From positions 62,001-126,000 of the forward strand of contig NZ_JABBXD010000001.1 in the NCBI RefSeq assembly GCF_014750655.1: a stretch of DNA of 64,000 nucleotides. Reading direction: 5' to 3'. This document shows, in pieces, positions 9,267 to 18,714 of this stretch. Both the position numbers and the translations under genes were made by a program. Position 1 is the first letter of the stretch. Each line of letters opens with the position of its first letter. The DNA comes from Salinimonas profundi (lineage in GTDB: Bacteria; Pseudomonadota; Gammaproteobacteria; Enterobacterales; Alteromonadaceae). A model generated the notes under the pieces. The model did not search any database. It was given only the letters and a program-made list of their open reading frames with translations, and was not told where the DNA came from.

Positions 9267-10321
9267 TAACGTTTGTCCGGGTCAGCCGGATGCTCATTTA
9301 CATCAGGCATGGGCATTGTTTGCGTTTTGCCACTTAAATGGTCTTTCCAGCGCTGTTGAGAGACATGCGCTTTAACCAGGTCAAAACATTCATCGACAAC
9401 CTGCAATACTTCTTTATCCAGTGCATCAGTTTTGGGCGCATAACCCTGTACGCCCGATTGTATAAACTCATTGATACGTTCATCGCTGACATCGCTAAGC
9501 AGATTTATCAAAGATGCGGTAACGATATCTGTGATGGTCTGCTCCAGCGTTTTCTCAATACTTTTGCCCACTACCGGTAAATAAGACAGATTATTGAATT
9601 GCTGATTGTTCTTAACCGCTTTTCCCACGCTTTGTTTTACATGTTCGCGAATGACCGAGCCCTGATCGTTATCTGACAGGGTACTGCCCATATGCTGCAT
9701 AACACCGGCTACCCATTGGGTGAGTACAGGGCGGCGGGGCGCAAGCACTTCCCGGGTGATCTTATCTATTAGCGGGGAGCCTTTCTTCACATCCTGCTGG
9801 ATGTCTGCCAGTATTTTTACAACGATACGGTCACTGAGTTCTTCTACAAACACATCGTAATAAAATGCGAAGAAGCGATAAGTACGGGTACGATTTAAAT
9901 CTATAATTTCAAATTTATGCAAGCGGTGCAGGATGGAGAAAATACGCAGAAAACGAAACAGACGGGTGAAGCCTAAAGGGATCAGACCAACAATGTCATA
10001 CCAGTGTAAAACGGGAAAAAAATACCAGCGCAAATGCTCTTTGTTTACTACTGATACAACCCAGCGTATACAGAACTCAGTGAGAAATATGGCGATAAAA
10101 ACTAAATCGATGAGCAGAAAGTTTTCGTGTACCGGCTTGTAGCCATGGTAAACAGCCGGCAGGTATTCAGACAGCAGATTTTGCATTGAAGCGGTTGAAT
10201 ACAGTGTATCAAACACCAGCCATGCCAGGTTTATCAGTAACAAAACCAGCATGAAAATATCAACGATTAACCAGGGGGCTTGATGACTCTTTCTTAGATT
10301 TTCCCGGTTAATCCTTAACAT
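9266..10321 (-). CDS. Voltage-sensor-like membrane protein without a visible pore
   Basis: This is a 351-residue protein. Four hydrophobic segments lie in the first ~150 residues: ~20-45, ~70-95, a short span around VLHWYDIVGLIPLG, and an arginine-rich amphipathic segment FTRLFRFLRIFSILHRLHKF. This layout, with the WYDIVGLIP stretch before an Arg-repeat helix, resembles S1-S4 of ion transport proteins. No pore helix or selectivity filter (TVGYGD-like) follows. The C-terminal ~200 residues are predicted helical and soluble (VKILADIQQDVKKGSPLIDKI and onward). It is probably in an operon with the ICMT-like gene. Function unknown; a regulator or a stand-alone sensor is possible. Confidence 0.55.
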   Translation of the reverse strand: MLRINRENLRKSHQAPWLIVDIFMLVLLLINLAWLVFDTLYSTASMQNLLSEYLPAVYHGYKPVHENFLLIDLVFIAIFLTEFCIRWVVSVVNKEHLRWYFFPVLHWYDIVGLIPLGFTRLFRFLRIFSILHRLHKFEIIDLNRTRTYRFFAFYYDVFVEELSDRIVVKILADIQQDVKKGSPLIDKITREVLAPRRPVLTQWVAGVMQHMGSTLSDNDQGSVIREHVKQSVGKAVKNNQQFNNLSYLPVVGKSIEKTLEQTITDIVTASLINLLSDVSDERINEFIQSGVQGYAPKTDALDKEVLQVVDECFDLVKAHVSQQRWKDHLSGKTQTMPMPDVNEHPADPDKR

Positions 10322-10330
10322 ACGTCTTAT

Positions 10331-12028
10331 TTACCCTATATTTTTTAGCCTGGTGATATCTACAAACAGCTTGAGTTTCTGACCTGGTTGCAGATAACGT
10401 TGTTTAGCCAGATCGTTCCATTTTTTGATGTCACTGACACGCACGTTAAATTTACTGGCAATTACGGATAACGAGTCACCATGCCGGACAGTGTAGGTCA
10501 GCGTTTTGATAACAGCATCACGGTGCTGGCTATCACTGACCTGATCAACCCAGATAACCAGTTCTTTACCCGGATGAAGCGGATCATTGGGCGCCATGCC
10601 ATTCCACTTTGCCAGGTCCCGGGTAGTTACTTTGTACTTACGGCTTAGATCCCAGAAGGTATCACCCGATTTTACGGTATGAGTCAGTTTATGATCAGCC
10701 TGTTGCGTATTTTGCAATGAGGCCAGGCGCTGATCCTGAGACAGGGCATACGCATTGAGCTCTTTGAGCGCCACTGGCACCATAATAGCGTCGCCAATGC
10801 GAATCATATTACTGTCGAGATCATTCACCTGTCTGATAATGCTGGCGGTAGTGTGATACTTATCGGCCAGGGCGAGTAAGCTATCGCCACGCTTAACAGT
10901 ATGCCGTACCCAATTAAGGCGCTCCTGACGATCAATGTTAGCCAGCTCTTGCGCAAAATTATCAGCTTTATCAGCTGGAAGAATCAGATGATGCGGGCCG
11001 TCAGGATCCGTGGCCCAGCGATTAAATCCGGGATTCAGTGCCTGTAATGCTTCAAGTTCCATATCCGCTAGTTCAGCGGCAAATGCCAGGTCAACCTGTG
11101 AACCAATATCAACAATATCAATTACGGCAACATTATCCACTGCCGGCCAACTGAAGGCGTAACGTTCTTTGTTTTTAAGAATATCCGCTAGGGCAAGTAG
11201 TTTTGGCACATAAGCGCGGGTTTCCCGGGGTAAATCCAGTGACCAGAAGTCCGTTGGCTTCCCGGCTTTTTGGTTTCGGCGAATCGCCCGTCTGACACGT
11301 CCTTCACCACTGTTATAAGCAGCCAGTGCATGCAGCCAGTTACCATCAAAATAGTCGTTCAGATAAGTCAGATAATCCAGCGCACCCTGTGTAGAGGCGA
11401 TGACGTCACGGCGACCGTCGTACCACCATGACTGGCGAATACCAAATCGCTTTGCGGTGCCGGGGATAAACTGCCACATACCGGCAGCCCGACCATGGGA
11501 GTAAGCGAACGGATCGAACGCGCTCTCCACAATTGGCAGCAGCGCAAGTTCCAGCGGCATGTCGCGGGATTCTATTTGCTCGGTAATATAGAAAAGAAAA
11601 GGTTGAGCCCGTTTGGTAACCCGCGCCATGTACTCCGGATGTTTAAGATACCAGTTGCGCTGAACATCGACACGCCTGTCATCAGGCACTGTAAACGACA
11701 ACTGGTTACCAATCCTGGCCCATACATCATCAATAACGATGGGAGAGGGGGTGACCTTTTTTTGTTTGTCGGCAGGCTCTACGTCAACAGTTAGATTATC
11801 ATTTGGATGGATAACATCAATCACCCCGTCTTTGGCGATTTCGCAATCCTGCTTACCGTCGATTGGCGTATTACCTACCTCGCAGCTATTTTCATCAGCG
11901 GGGCGAGGTTGATTGTGCTCAGCAATTTCATTACGACTCTCTGACTCAGTTGACTGGCAACCACTTAACATTACTGCCAGGGCAATAGAAGAATAGATAA
12001 ACCACTGTCGACGCATAAAACTGAGCAC
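10331..12028 (-). CDS. mltD: Membrane-bound lytic murein transglycosylase D
   Basis: MltD is an outer membrane lipoprotein that cleaves peptidoglycan glycan strands, leaving 1,6-anhydro ends. The 565-residue product has a lipoprotein signal peptide ending at LSGCQS (Cys ~23) and a goose-type SLT domain with catalytic Glu in LLPIVESAFDPFAYS, followed by GMWQFIPGTAKRFG and ALAAYNSGEGRV. Three LysM peptidoglycan-binding repeats follow (HTVKRGDSLLALADKYH, HTVKSGDTFWDLSRKYK, YTVRHGDSLSVIASKFN). It sits downstream of gloB on the same strand, as in E. coli where mltD neighbours gloB. Confidence 0.95.
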   Translation of the reverse strand: MLSFMRRQWFIYSSIALAVMLSGCQSTESESRNEIAEHNQPRPADENSCEVGNTPIDGKQDCEIAKDGVIDVIHPNDNLTVDVEPADKQKKVTPSPIVIDDVWARIGNQLSFTVPDDRRVDVQRNWYLKHPEYMARVTKRAQPFLFYITEQIESRDMPLELALLPIVESAFDPFAYSHGRAAGMWQFIPGTAKRFGIRQSWWYDGRRDVIASTQGALDYLTYLNDYFDGNWLHALAAYNSGEGRVRRAIRRNQKAGKPTDFWSLDLPRETRAYVPKLLALADILKNKERYAFSWPAVDNVAVIDIVDIGSQVDLAFAAELADMELEALQALNPGFNRWATDPDGPHHLILPADKADNFAQELANIDRQERLNWVRHTVKRGDSLLALADKYHTTASIIRQVNDLDSNMIRIGDAIMVPVALKELNAYALSQDQRLASLQNTQQADHKLTHTVKSGDTFWDLSRKYKVTTRDLAKWNGMAPNDPLHPGKELVIWVDQVSDSQHRDAVIKTLTYTVRHGDSLSVIASKFNVRVSDIKKWNDLAKQRYLQPGQKLKLFVDITRLKNIG

Positions 12029-12103
12029 CTTTAATCATTCTGTGTAAACCGAAAAACGGTTAAAGCGAACGATACATTGTAATAGCAATGTTTTATAAAT
12101 GCA

Positions 12104-12901
12104 TCAAAAGTTATCTTTCCACTCACGGATTGCGGCAAAAACACTGACCTCATCAGTTAGTGGTTCATCACTTTTGCGGCTTGCGCTTGTTACCACTGAG
12201 TCATGCTGTGTACGCATAAACGGGTTGATATCAAGTTGCATTGATAAGGCACAGGGGACGGTGGGTTCATCGTCTTCACGCAACGCGTTGACGACAGACT
12301 GATACTCACGAATAGCGTCATTATCCGGCTCTACAGCCGCGGCGAAGGCTAAATTAGCGCTGGTATATTCATGGGCGCAGTAAACAGTGGTGGTACCGGG
12401 CAAATGTTTAAGTTTGTCCAGTGACGTCAGCATCTGTTGTGCAGTGCCCTCAAACAAGCGTCCGCACCCCCCGTTAAATAGCGTATCGCCACAAAATAAA
12501 ACGTTATGACCGTAAAATGCGATGTGATCCAGGGTATGGCCGGGCACTTCAATCACTTTAAAGGTGAGATCCAAAGACGCTAAAGTCACATCATCGCCTT
12601 CTCGAACCGCTTGGGAAATGCCTCTGATGTGGCCTCCCTGAGGGCCGATGACCGGAATGTCAGGGCGGGTGGAAATAAGCTTTGTCACGCCACCAGTATG
12701 GTCGTGATGATGATGGGTAATCAAAATCGCGGATAACGTCAGATTACGGTCTTTTAAAAAGGCGAGTACCGGATCGGCGTCGCCCGGATCAACAACCACA
12801 ACATTTTCTGTATCGTGAATGCACCAGATATAGTTATCTGAAAATGCGCGAACAGGCGTTACTTGCAGGCCTGATGGTAAAGTGTCGTTCATGGTAGACA
12901 T
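12104..12901 (-). CDS. gloB: Hydroxyacylglutathione hydrolase (glyoxalase II)
   Basis: GloB hydrolyses S-D-lactoylglutathione to D-lactate and glutathione in methylglyoxal detoxification. The 265-residue product is a metallo-beta-lactamase-fold enzyme with the dinuclear metal motif THHHHDHTGG, the PGHTLDHIAFY His ligand, FCGDTLFNGGCGRLFEG (bridging Asp) and YCAHEYT. Length agrees with the family. It is divergent from the methyltransferase-like gene at 12989, the same arrangement as E. coli gloB and yafS. Confidence 0.95.
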   Translation of the reverse strand: MSTMNDTLPSGLQVTPVRAFSDNYIWCIHDTENVVVVDPGDADPVLAFLKDRNLTLSAILITHHHHDHTGGVTKLISTRPDIPVIGPQGGHIRGISQAVREGDDVTLASLDLTFKVIEVPGHTLDHIAFYGHNVLFCGDTLFNGGCGRLFEGTAQQMLTSLDKLKHLPGTTTVYCAHEYTSANLAFAAAVEPDNDAIREYQSVVNALREDDEPTVPCALSMQLDINPFMRTQHDSVVTSASRKSDEPLTDEVSVFAAIREWKDNF

Positions 12902-12988
12902 GATGGCGTACCTGCTTGAGATATGAAATGATTCGGATACTATAGAAAGTTAGATAAGTGACTGCAACCATATGGATCAACGGCAAAA

Positions 12989-13786
12989 ATGAAATCGGCA
13001 CATATTAAGCACGTGCCCCGGTATCCGGCCGGTTGGTCAGAACTTCCAGCAGGCGAATCCCTTCGGGAGTCAGTTGAATCGGTATGCGACGCTTTCAGCC
13101 AGCGAATATTTGGCTATCACTTCGTAAAACTGGGGGCATTGAGTAATCAGATCCATCTTTCGCAGTGCGCAATTCATCATCAGATTCATCAGTCTCCCCG
13201 TCCTGTTGAGCAGGCAGGCGTCATCGCCGAATCCACTGCTTTACCTTATGTAGAAAACAGTATTGATGGCTTTTTACTGGCAAATGAGTTGGACTTTGCC
13301 CAGGATCCGCATCAGATACTTCGTGAGGTAGACCGCTGCCTGACGCAAAGTGGGTTTGTAATTATCAGTGGCTTTAATCCCTACAGCCTGGCGGGAATGG
13401 CAAGGTATCTGCCGGTGAAAAAAGATAATGTGCTGCACGATGCTCGCTTTTTCTCCGCACACCGGGTGAAAGACTGGTTACATTTGCTGGGCTTTGAAGT
13501 TATCGAACATCGCCGGTTATTATTTTCATCGCTGTTTATGCATCCGCGCTGGCGCTTGTCGGAGCGCTGGCAGCAAAAAATGTCCAGATATCTTCCCTGG
13601 TGCACGTCTGTGTATGTGTTAGTCGCCAGAAAGCGCGTGTGGCCGATGACAACTATTCGGCCTAAGTGGAAGCTGAGTACACAATTCAGACCGGTTGGGG
13701 CGAGCATGTATCAGCGGCAGGATGCGGGGCGCCTCAAGACAGCTGATGCGACACCTGCTGTGCAAACCGGTAAATCCGCGACCTGA
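12989..13786 (+). CDS. YafS-like SAM-methyltransferase-fold protein, motif I degenerate
   Basis: This 265-residue protein matches the YafS-type methyltransferase usually divergent from gloB. The C-terminal half fits: LPYVENSIDGFLLANELDFAQDP, then HQILREVDRCLTQSGFVIISGFNPYSLAG. At the position of motif I, where D/E-x-G-x-G-x-G is expected, it reads VKLGALSNQIH, so the SAM-binding glycine loop is not intact. Either the protein binds SAM weakly or not at all, or it has another role. In enterobacteria rnhA and dnaQ follow; here a terminator and metG follow. Confidence 0.65.
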   Translation: MKSAHIKHVPRYPAGWSELPAGESLRESVESVCDAFSQRIFGYHFVKLGALSNQIHLSQCAIHHQIHQSPRPVEQAGVIAESTALPYVENSIDGFLLANELDFAQDPHQILREVDRCLTQSGFVIISGFNPYSLAGMARYLPVKKDNVLHDARFFSAHRVKDWLHLLGFEVIEHRRLLFSSLFMHPRWRLSERWQQKMSRYLPWCTSVYVLVARKRVWPMTTIRPKWKLSTQFRPVGASMYQRQDAGRLKTADATPAVQTGKSAT

Positions 13787-13810
13787 AAAGCTGTTCTCCG
13801 AACCAATAAA

Positions 13811-13840
13811 AAAGGCAGCCGGGGGCTGCCTTTTTTTAAT
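13811..13840. terminator. Bidirectional rho-independent terminator
   Basis: GGCAGCC (13814-13820), a three-base loop and GGCTGCC (13824-13830) are followed by seven T on the plus strand and preceded by A-rich sequence that gives a T-run on the minus strand. It lies between the convergent methyltransferase-like gene and metG and can serve both. Confidence 0.9.
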
Positions 13841-13853
13841 TCAGAAAAACAGA

Positions 13854-15917
13854 TTATTTCACGCGCATACCAGGCTGAGCCCCTTCGTGCGGCTCCATGA
13901 TGTATAACTCTTTACCACCAGGGCCTGCAGCAAGTACCATCCCTTCTGATAGGCCAAAGCGCATCTTACGCGGTGCGAGGTTGGCGACCATGACCGTATT
14001 TTTGCCAATCAGTGAGGCCGGATCATACGCTGATTTAATTCCCGCAAAAACCTGACGCTTCTCTCCACCCAGATCTAACTCAAGACGTAGTAGCTTATCG
14101 GCACCTTCAACATGCTCAGCGTTTGCAATACGCGCGACCCGTAAATCGATTTTGGCAAACTCTTCAAAGCTGATGGTGTCGCTGACCGGATCTTTAGACA
14201 GAGGCGTTTCCTGCGCGGGTTTAACTGGCGCAGCGGCCTCCAGACTTTCCTTGGAATCTTCAATCATTTTATCAATCTTTTCCATTTCTACGCGTTGCAT
14301 CATCGGCTTGAATTTATTAATCGCGTGGTTTTTCAGCACTTCCTGACTGCTCTGCCAATTAAGGTCATCATTCAAAAAGCTTTCTGCTTTTTGTGCCAGT
14401 ACAGGCAGAATAGGCTTGAGGTAGGTCACCAGAATACGGAACATATTAATACCCAGAGAACATACATCATGGGTAAACTGTTCTTTGCCTTCTTCTTTAA
14501 TTGTCACCCAGGGGGCATTGGCATCAATGAACTGGTTGGCCTTGTCGGCCAGAGTCATTATTTCACGCACCGCCTGATGATATTTTCTGCTTTCATAAAG
14601 CTGTGCAATGCGCTCAGACGCATCGTGAAATTGCTGAAGTAGGGCTTCATCTAGTACCGTTTCAGACAGCTTGCCATCAAACCGCTTAGTGATAAATCCA
14701 GCACAGCGACTGGCGATATTCACCACTTTACCCACCAAATCAGAATTTACTTTTTGCGCAAAATCGGTGAAGTTAAGGTCGATATCTGACACACCATCGC
14801 CCAGCTTTGCAGCAAAGTAATAACGCAGATACTCAGGGTTGAGGTGCTCAAGGAAGGTGCGCCCTTTGATAAACGTCCCCCGCGACTTGGACATCTTGGC
14901 GCCGTTAACGGTAACGAAGCCATGAATGTTCACACCGGTGGGCTTACGGTAGCCGGCACCTTCGAGCATCGCTGGCCAGAACAGGCAGTGGAAATAGGTG
15001 ATATCTTTACCAATAAAGTGATAAAGCTCAGTATCAGAGCCAGCTTTCCAGAATGCATCAAAATCCAGATCGTGGTTATCACAATAGTTTTTGAAGCTGG
15101 CCATGTAGCCGACCGGGGCATCCACCCATACATAAAAGTATTTATTGGTTGTGCCGGGTATTTCGAAGCCGAAGTAAGGTGCATCGCGACTGATGTCCCA
15201 TTGCTGCAGACCTTCTTCGAACCACTCCTGCAGCTTGTTCGCCATTTCGTCCTGTAGCGCGCCCGAGCGGATCCAGCCTTTAAGCATCTCTTCAAATTTT
15301 GGCAGATCAAAAAAGAAATGTTCTGACTCTTTAAGTACAGGCGTAGCTCCGGAGACCACACTTCTTGGGTTTTTTACTTCCGTCGGGCTGTACGTTGCGC
15401 CGCACACATCGCAACTGTCGCCATTTTGATCTTCTGCGCCACAGCTTGGGCAGGTACCTTTTACAAACCGATCCGGCAGGAACATTTCTTTTTGCGGGTC
15501 GTATAACTGATTGATAACTCGCTTGCTGATATAACCGGCATCATCAAGGCGCGTGTAAATCTCTTCACAAATTGCCTTGTTTTCAGGCGAATGAGTCACA
15601 TAATAGTTGTCATACTCAACAAAAAAGTCCTGCAGATCCTGATGGTGCTCAGCACGGGTCTTCTCTACCATTTCTTCTGGCGTAATACCCAGTTCCTGGG
15701 CTTTAAGCATAACAGGCGTACCATGTGCATCATCAGCACACACGCTGTAAATCTCATGGCCACGCAGTCGTTGGAAGCGCGTCCAGATATCGGTTTGAAT
15801 ATGCTCAAGTAAATGGCCCAGGTGAATAGAGCCGTTAGCATAAGGCAGAGCACTGGTCACCAGAATACGACGTTGCTCGGCCGATGCTGATGCTGAAGAC
15901 GAAGGGGTCTGTGACAT
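13854..15917 (-). CDS. metG: Methionyl-tRNA synthetase
   Basis: MetG charges tRNA-Met. The 687-residue protein shows the class I motif HLGH in [17 protein letters not shown], the zinc knuckle [18 protein letters not shown], the KMSKS loop in [12 protein letters not shown], and a C-terminal EMAPII-like tRNA-binding domain ([11 protein letters not shown] ... GMVLAAG) that mediates dimerisation in the E. coli type. The full length matches E. coli MetG (~677). It is divergent from apbC, as in many gammaproteobacteria. It starts at ATG 15917. Confidence 0.97.
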   Translation of the reverse strand: MSQTPSSSASASAEQRRILVTSALPYANGSIHLGHLLEHIQTDIWTRFQRLRGHEIYSVCADDAHGTPVMLKAQELGITPEEMVEKTRAEHHQDLQDFFVEYDNYYVTHSPENKAICEEIYTRLDDAGYISKRVINQLYDPQKEMFLPDRFVKGTCPSCGAEDQNGDSCDVCGATYSPTEVKNPRSVVSGATPVLKESEHFFFDLPKFEEMLKGWIRSGALQDEMANKLQEWFEEGLQQWDISRDAPYFGFEIPGTTNKYFYVWVDAPVGYMASFKNYCDNHDLDFDAFWKAGSDTELYHFIGKDITYFHCLFWPAMLEGAGYRKPTGVNIHGFVTVNGAKMSKSRGTFIKGRTFLEHLNPEYLRYYFAAKLGDGVSDIDLNFTDFAQKVNSDLVGKVVNIASRCAGFITKRFDGKLSETVLDEALLQQFHDASERIAQLYESRKYHQAVREIMTLADKANQFIDANAPWVTIKEEGKEQFTHDVCSLGINMFRILVTYLKPILPVLAQKAESFLNDDLNWQSSQEVLKNHAINKFKPMMQRVEMEKIDKMIEDSKESLEAAAPVKPAQETPLSKDPVSDTISFEEFAKIDLRVARIANAEHVEGADKLLRLELDLGGEKRQVFAGIKSAYDPASLIGKNTVMVANLAPRKMRFGLSEGMVLAAGPGGKELYIMEPHEGAQPGMRVK

Positions 15918-16026
15918 AATGACTTTTACTGTTGTTAACCGTTACTCAAAATGGCTGCAAATACTAGCTGAAAATAGCCGTTTTTGCATTACGTAATTGC
16001 TGTTCAGTGAACTTTAGAGGTACATC

Positions 16027-17115
16027 ATGTTTTTCAGGCGCAAAACTCAGCCCATTCAGGATTTTTTATGCAAAGTGCTGGCAGAGTATTTTTCTTTGGA
16101 GTCGGCTGAGGTTACAGACTGGGTGTCGGTGGATGGCGCATCGGTATCTGTTGTGCTGCCTTTTGCCTGCGCTACCCGGCATACGCAGTTAAAAGCGCAT
16201 CTTCTGGAGCAGCTACAGCAGAGTAAATTTTCAGTAGATGATATTACTGTGTCTGGTCAGATTCATACCGGGCAAACTAAACAGCCACCGGTAAAAAATA
16301 TCAAAAATATTATTGCCGTTGCCTCCGGCAAAGGTGGGGTAGGTAAATCTACTACAGCAGTGAATCTGGCCTATGCGCTGCAGCAGGAAGGGGCGCGCGT
16401 GGGCATACTGGATGCGGATATCTACGGGCCCTCAATTCCCATTATGCTGGGCAATGAAGATGCCAGCCCGCGAAGTGCGGATAACAAACACATGGAGCCG
16501 CCAGAAGCCTGGGGGCTGGTGGCCAACTCCATCGGCTATCTTGTGCCAGCTGAAGATGCGGCAGTGTGGCGCGGGCCCATGGCCAGCCGTGCGCTAAAGC
16601 AAATTCTGGATGAAACGCTATGGCCAATGCTTGATTATCTGATTATCGATTTACCGCCGGGAACCGGTGACATTCAGCTGACCATGGCCCAGCAAATACC
16701 GGTCACTGCATCAATTATCGTCACTACACCGCAGGACCTGGCACTGGCTGATGCGCAAAAAGGTATCGCCATGTTTAATAAGGTGGATGTGCCGGTATTG
16801 GGGCTGGTGGAAAATATGAGTTACTACCAGTGTGTGAAGTGCGGCCACAAAGATCCGATTTTTTCTGAATATGGCGGCGAATCCCTGGCGGAAAAATACG
16901 GGTTACCGCTATTGGGTGCCTTACCTCTTAATACACAAATCCGCGAGCATGCCGATGCAGGGACACCGCTTGTGGTCACGCAGCCAGACAGCGAGCTTGC
17001 CAATACCTACCGGGAGATTGCCCGGGCAGCGTCCATGAGTCTGGCACTCAGTGTGGCTGCTGCGCAGGACGACTCTCATCTTAAAGGTGACCCTATTTCA
17101 TTTAAACCCGCGTGA
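16027..17115 (+). CDS. apbC: Iron-sulfur cluster carrier protein ApbC (Mrp/NBP35 family)
   Basis: This P-loop ATPase is thought to carry and deliver Fe-S clusters. The 362-residue protein has an N-terminal MIP18-like region (residues 1-80) and a Mrp ATPase core with the deviant Walker A GKGGVGKSTT, IDLPPGTGDIQLT and the cluster-binding CxxC in YYQCVKCGHKDPIF. The metG-apbC divergent pair is conserved in enterobacteria. It starts at ATG 16027 after a GAGGTA stretch. Confidence 0.93.
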   Translation: MFFRRKTQPIQDFLCKVLAEYFSLESAEVTDWVSVDGASVSVVLPFACATRHTQLKAHLLEQLQQSKFSVDDITVSGQIHTGQTKQPPVKNIKNIIAVASGKGGVGKSTTAVNLAYALQQEGARVGILDADIYGPSIPIMLGNEDASPRSADNKHMEPPEAWGLVANSIGYLVPAEDAAVWRGPMASRALKQILDETLWPMLDYLIIDLPPGTGDIQLTMAQQIPVTASIIVTTPQDLALADAQKGIAMFNKVDVPVLGLVENMSYYQCVKCGHKDPIFSEYGGESLAEKYGLPLLGALPLNTQIREHADAGTPLVVTQPDSELANTYREIARAASMSLALSVAAAQDDSHLKGDPISFKPA

Positions 17116-17167
17116 TGCGTGTCAATACGCTGTCCATTGTATCGTTTCGAACTGGCTGATTTGACGC

Positions 17168-17196
17168 TTGTGAGAGATGGCCGCTACCCGCATAAT
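17168..17196 (+). promoter_or_regulatory. Sigma-70-type promoter for dcd
   Basis: TTGTGA (17168-17173) and CATAAT (17191-17196) are separated by 17 bases and lie 33 bases before the dcd start codon. Assignment is by pattern only. Confidence 0.5.
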
Positions 17197-17228
17197 GGCG
17201 GGCCTAAATAAAGCGCAGAGAGTACGTT

Positions 17229-17837
17229 ATGAGATTGTGCGATCGGGATATTTACCAATATCTGCAGGAAGGAAAAATCAACATCACACCGTTACCTGAT
17301 TATGACAAAATCAGTGGTGTGACGGTTGATATTCGCTTAGGAAACAAATTCAGGGTGTTTGAAGATCATCAGGCGCCTTATATTGATCTTAGTGGACCAA
17401 AAGCCGAGGTTCAGGAAGCGCTTAACTCGGTGATGAGTGACGAAATTGAACTGGCTGATGGAAAAGCCTTTTTTTTGCATCCTGGCGAACTGGCGCTGGC
17501 CGTAACGCATGAGTCGGTGACATTGCCGGATAATATTGTTGGCTGGCTGGACGGGCGCTCATCATTAGCGCGTTTAGGACTGATGGTGCATGTGACGGCA
17601 CATCGCATTGACCCGGGCTGGTCTGGCAACATCGTTCTTGAGTTTTTCAACAGCGGTAAGCTGCCTTTGGCGCTGCGACCAATGATGAAAATCGGTGCGC
17701 TGAGTTTCGAAGTACTTTCGCAGCCTGCCGAAAAGCCTTATAACGCGCGACTGGATGCAAAGTACAAAGGCCAGGCGGGCGCTGATGCCAGCCGGATAGA
17801 CTCTGACGAACAGCCGGGCAGTGGTAACCCGGCATAA
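17229..17837 (+). CDS. dcd: dCTP deaminase
   Basis: Dcd deaminates dCTP to dUTP, the main bacterial source of dTMP precursors. The 202-residue product begins [12 protein letters not shown] and shows the trimeric dUTPase/Dcd fold motifs [26 protein letters not shown], with the catalytic Glu in [28 protein letters not shown]. Length is close to the E. coli enzyme (193), with a short acidic C-terminal tail. apbC-dcd is also a common neighbourhood in gammaproteobacteria. Confidence 0.96.
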   Translation: MRLCDRDIYQYLQEGKINITPLPDYDKISGVTVDIRLGNKFRVFEDHQAPYIDLSGPKAEVQEALNSVMSDEIELADGKAFFLHPGELALAVTHESVTLPDNIVGWLDGRSSLARLGLMVHVTAHRIDPGWSGNIVLEFFNSGKLPLALRPMMKIGALSFEVLSQPAEKPYNARLDAKYKGQAGADASRIDSDEQPGSGNPA

Positions 17838-17893
17838 AACGCGCAAATAATCAGCGTTTAGTTTAAATTCAGCTAAAAAACGCTATCAGGCAA

Positions 17894-17921
17894 TTGCATT
17901 CGAAGAAAATTTAAGTACACT
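17894..17921 (+). promoter_or_regulatory. Promoter for tRNA-Pro
   Basis: TTGCAT (17894-17899) and TACACT (17916-17921) are separated by 16 bases. The predicted start of transcription falls a few bases before the tRNA 5' end at 17938. Confidence 0.5.
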
Positions 17922-17937
17922 TGTCCGCTCTTTCGGT

Positions 17938-18014
17938 CGGTGTGTAGCGCAGCCTGGTAGCGCACTGTCATGGGGTGTCAGGGGTCGGAGGTTCAAATCC
18001 TCTCACACCGACCA
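17938..18014 (+). tRNA. proL: tRNA-Pro (anticodon GGG)
   Basis: This 77-nt cloverleaf has the acceptor stem CGGTGTG/CACACCG, D-arm GCGCAGCCTGGTAGCGC, anticodon loop ATGGGGT with anticodon GGG at 17972-17974, T-arm GGAGGTTCAAATCCTCT, discriminator A and encoded CCA at 18012-18014. It is nearly identical to E. coli proL outside the acceptor stem, including the unusual T-T mismatch in the anticodon stem. It reads CCC and CCU codons. Confidence 0.97.
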
Positions 18015-18141
18015 ACTTCCTTATCCCCAGAATATCTTTTTGAATCGCACGGTTTTCATTTTTCTCTTCTCAAATATGTTTCATCTCCGTAAGCCGTGAT
18101 GTTGGTTACCATTTGTTATGTGTTAGAGCGGACAACGCTTA

Positions 18142-18612
18142 CTAATGATCGTAGCTAATTACCCGGATTATCTGCCATTTATCGTCCTTCTTTTCCCACA
18201 GATGCACAAAGCGTGGGCGGGCTACTTCTTTAAAAGATGCGCCTTCTTTAATTAGAAATCGGTGAGCGCCGAACTGAACAGCGCCGACACCTTCGATAGG
18301 GTGCACTTCATGTGCCTCTGGAATGAATCTGCGGATGAGTGATGCCTGTTTACCTGCTGTGCAGCGATCCAGAAATGAAGGTTCAAGTTCATCCCGACTG
18401 TAAGTGGGTGCATCATTATCCTGATAAAATTCTATATTTGGTGCCAGGTACTGACGCCATTTTTCCGGATTGCACTGATTAAATGCTTCAAACAGCGCTT
18501 TATCCTGTTGTTTGATAGTGTCACTCAGTGATTCTTTAGCGTGCACACTGTGTAATGTAAAAGCACAGAGGGTCGTAACTAGCAGGTTTGAAAATTTCAT
18601 TTTGTAAGCCAT
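18142..18612 (-). CDS. Secreted NTF2-like protein (DUF4440-type)
   Basis: This 156-residue protein has a signal peptide (KFSNLLVTTLCAFTLHSVHA). The mature part follows the SnoaL/NTF2-like DUF4440 pattern: DTIKQQDKALFEAFNQCNPEKWRQYLAPNIEFYQDND at the start, and a C-terminal WEKKDDKWQIIRVISYDH beta strand. Members are periplasmic or secreted small-molecule-binding or enzyme-like folds without a general function. A second Met four codons in may be the true start. No operon partner. Confidence 0.75.
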   Translation of the reverse strand: MAYKMKFSNLLVTTLCAFTLHSVHAKESLSDTIKQQDKALFEAFNQCNPEKWRQYLAPNIEFYQDNDAPTYSRDELEPSFLDRCTAGKQASLIRRFIPEAHEVHPIEGVGAVQFGAHRFLIKEGASFKEVARPRFVHLWEKKDDKWQIIRVISYDH

Positions 18613-18681
18613 TAGCGATATTGAGTAAATATCCTACAACTAATCGCTGTGTCATCGTGTTACCTAATGTAAGAATTTGTA

Positions 18682-18706
18682 TAAAAAAGGCCGCGTGAGC
18701 GGCCTT
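18682..18706 (-). terminator. Rho-independent terminator of the PEP-CTERM-like gene
   Basis: AAGGCCGC (18687-18694), loop GTGA and GCGGCCTT (18699-18706) are followed on the minus strand by a run of T (complement of 18682-18688). It lies 8 bases beyond the stop codon at 18715. Confidence 0.88.
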
Positions 18707-18714
18707 AACAGAGT

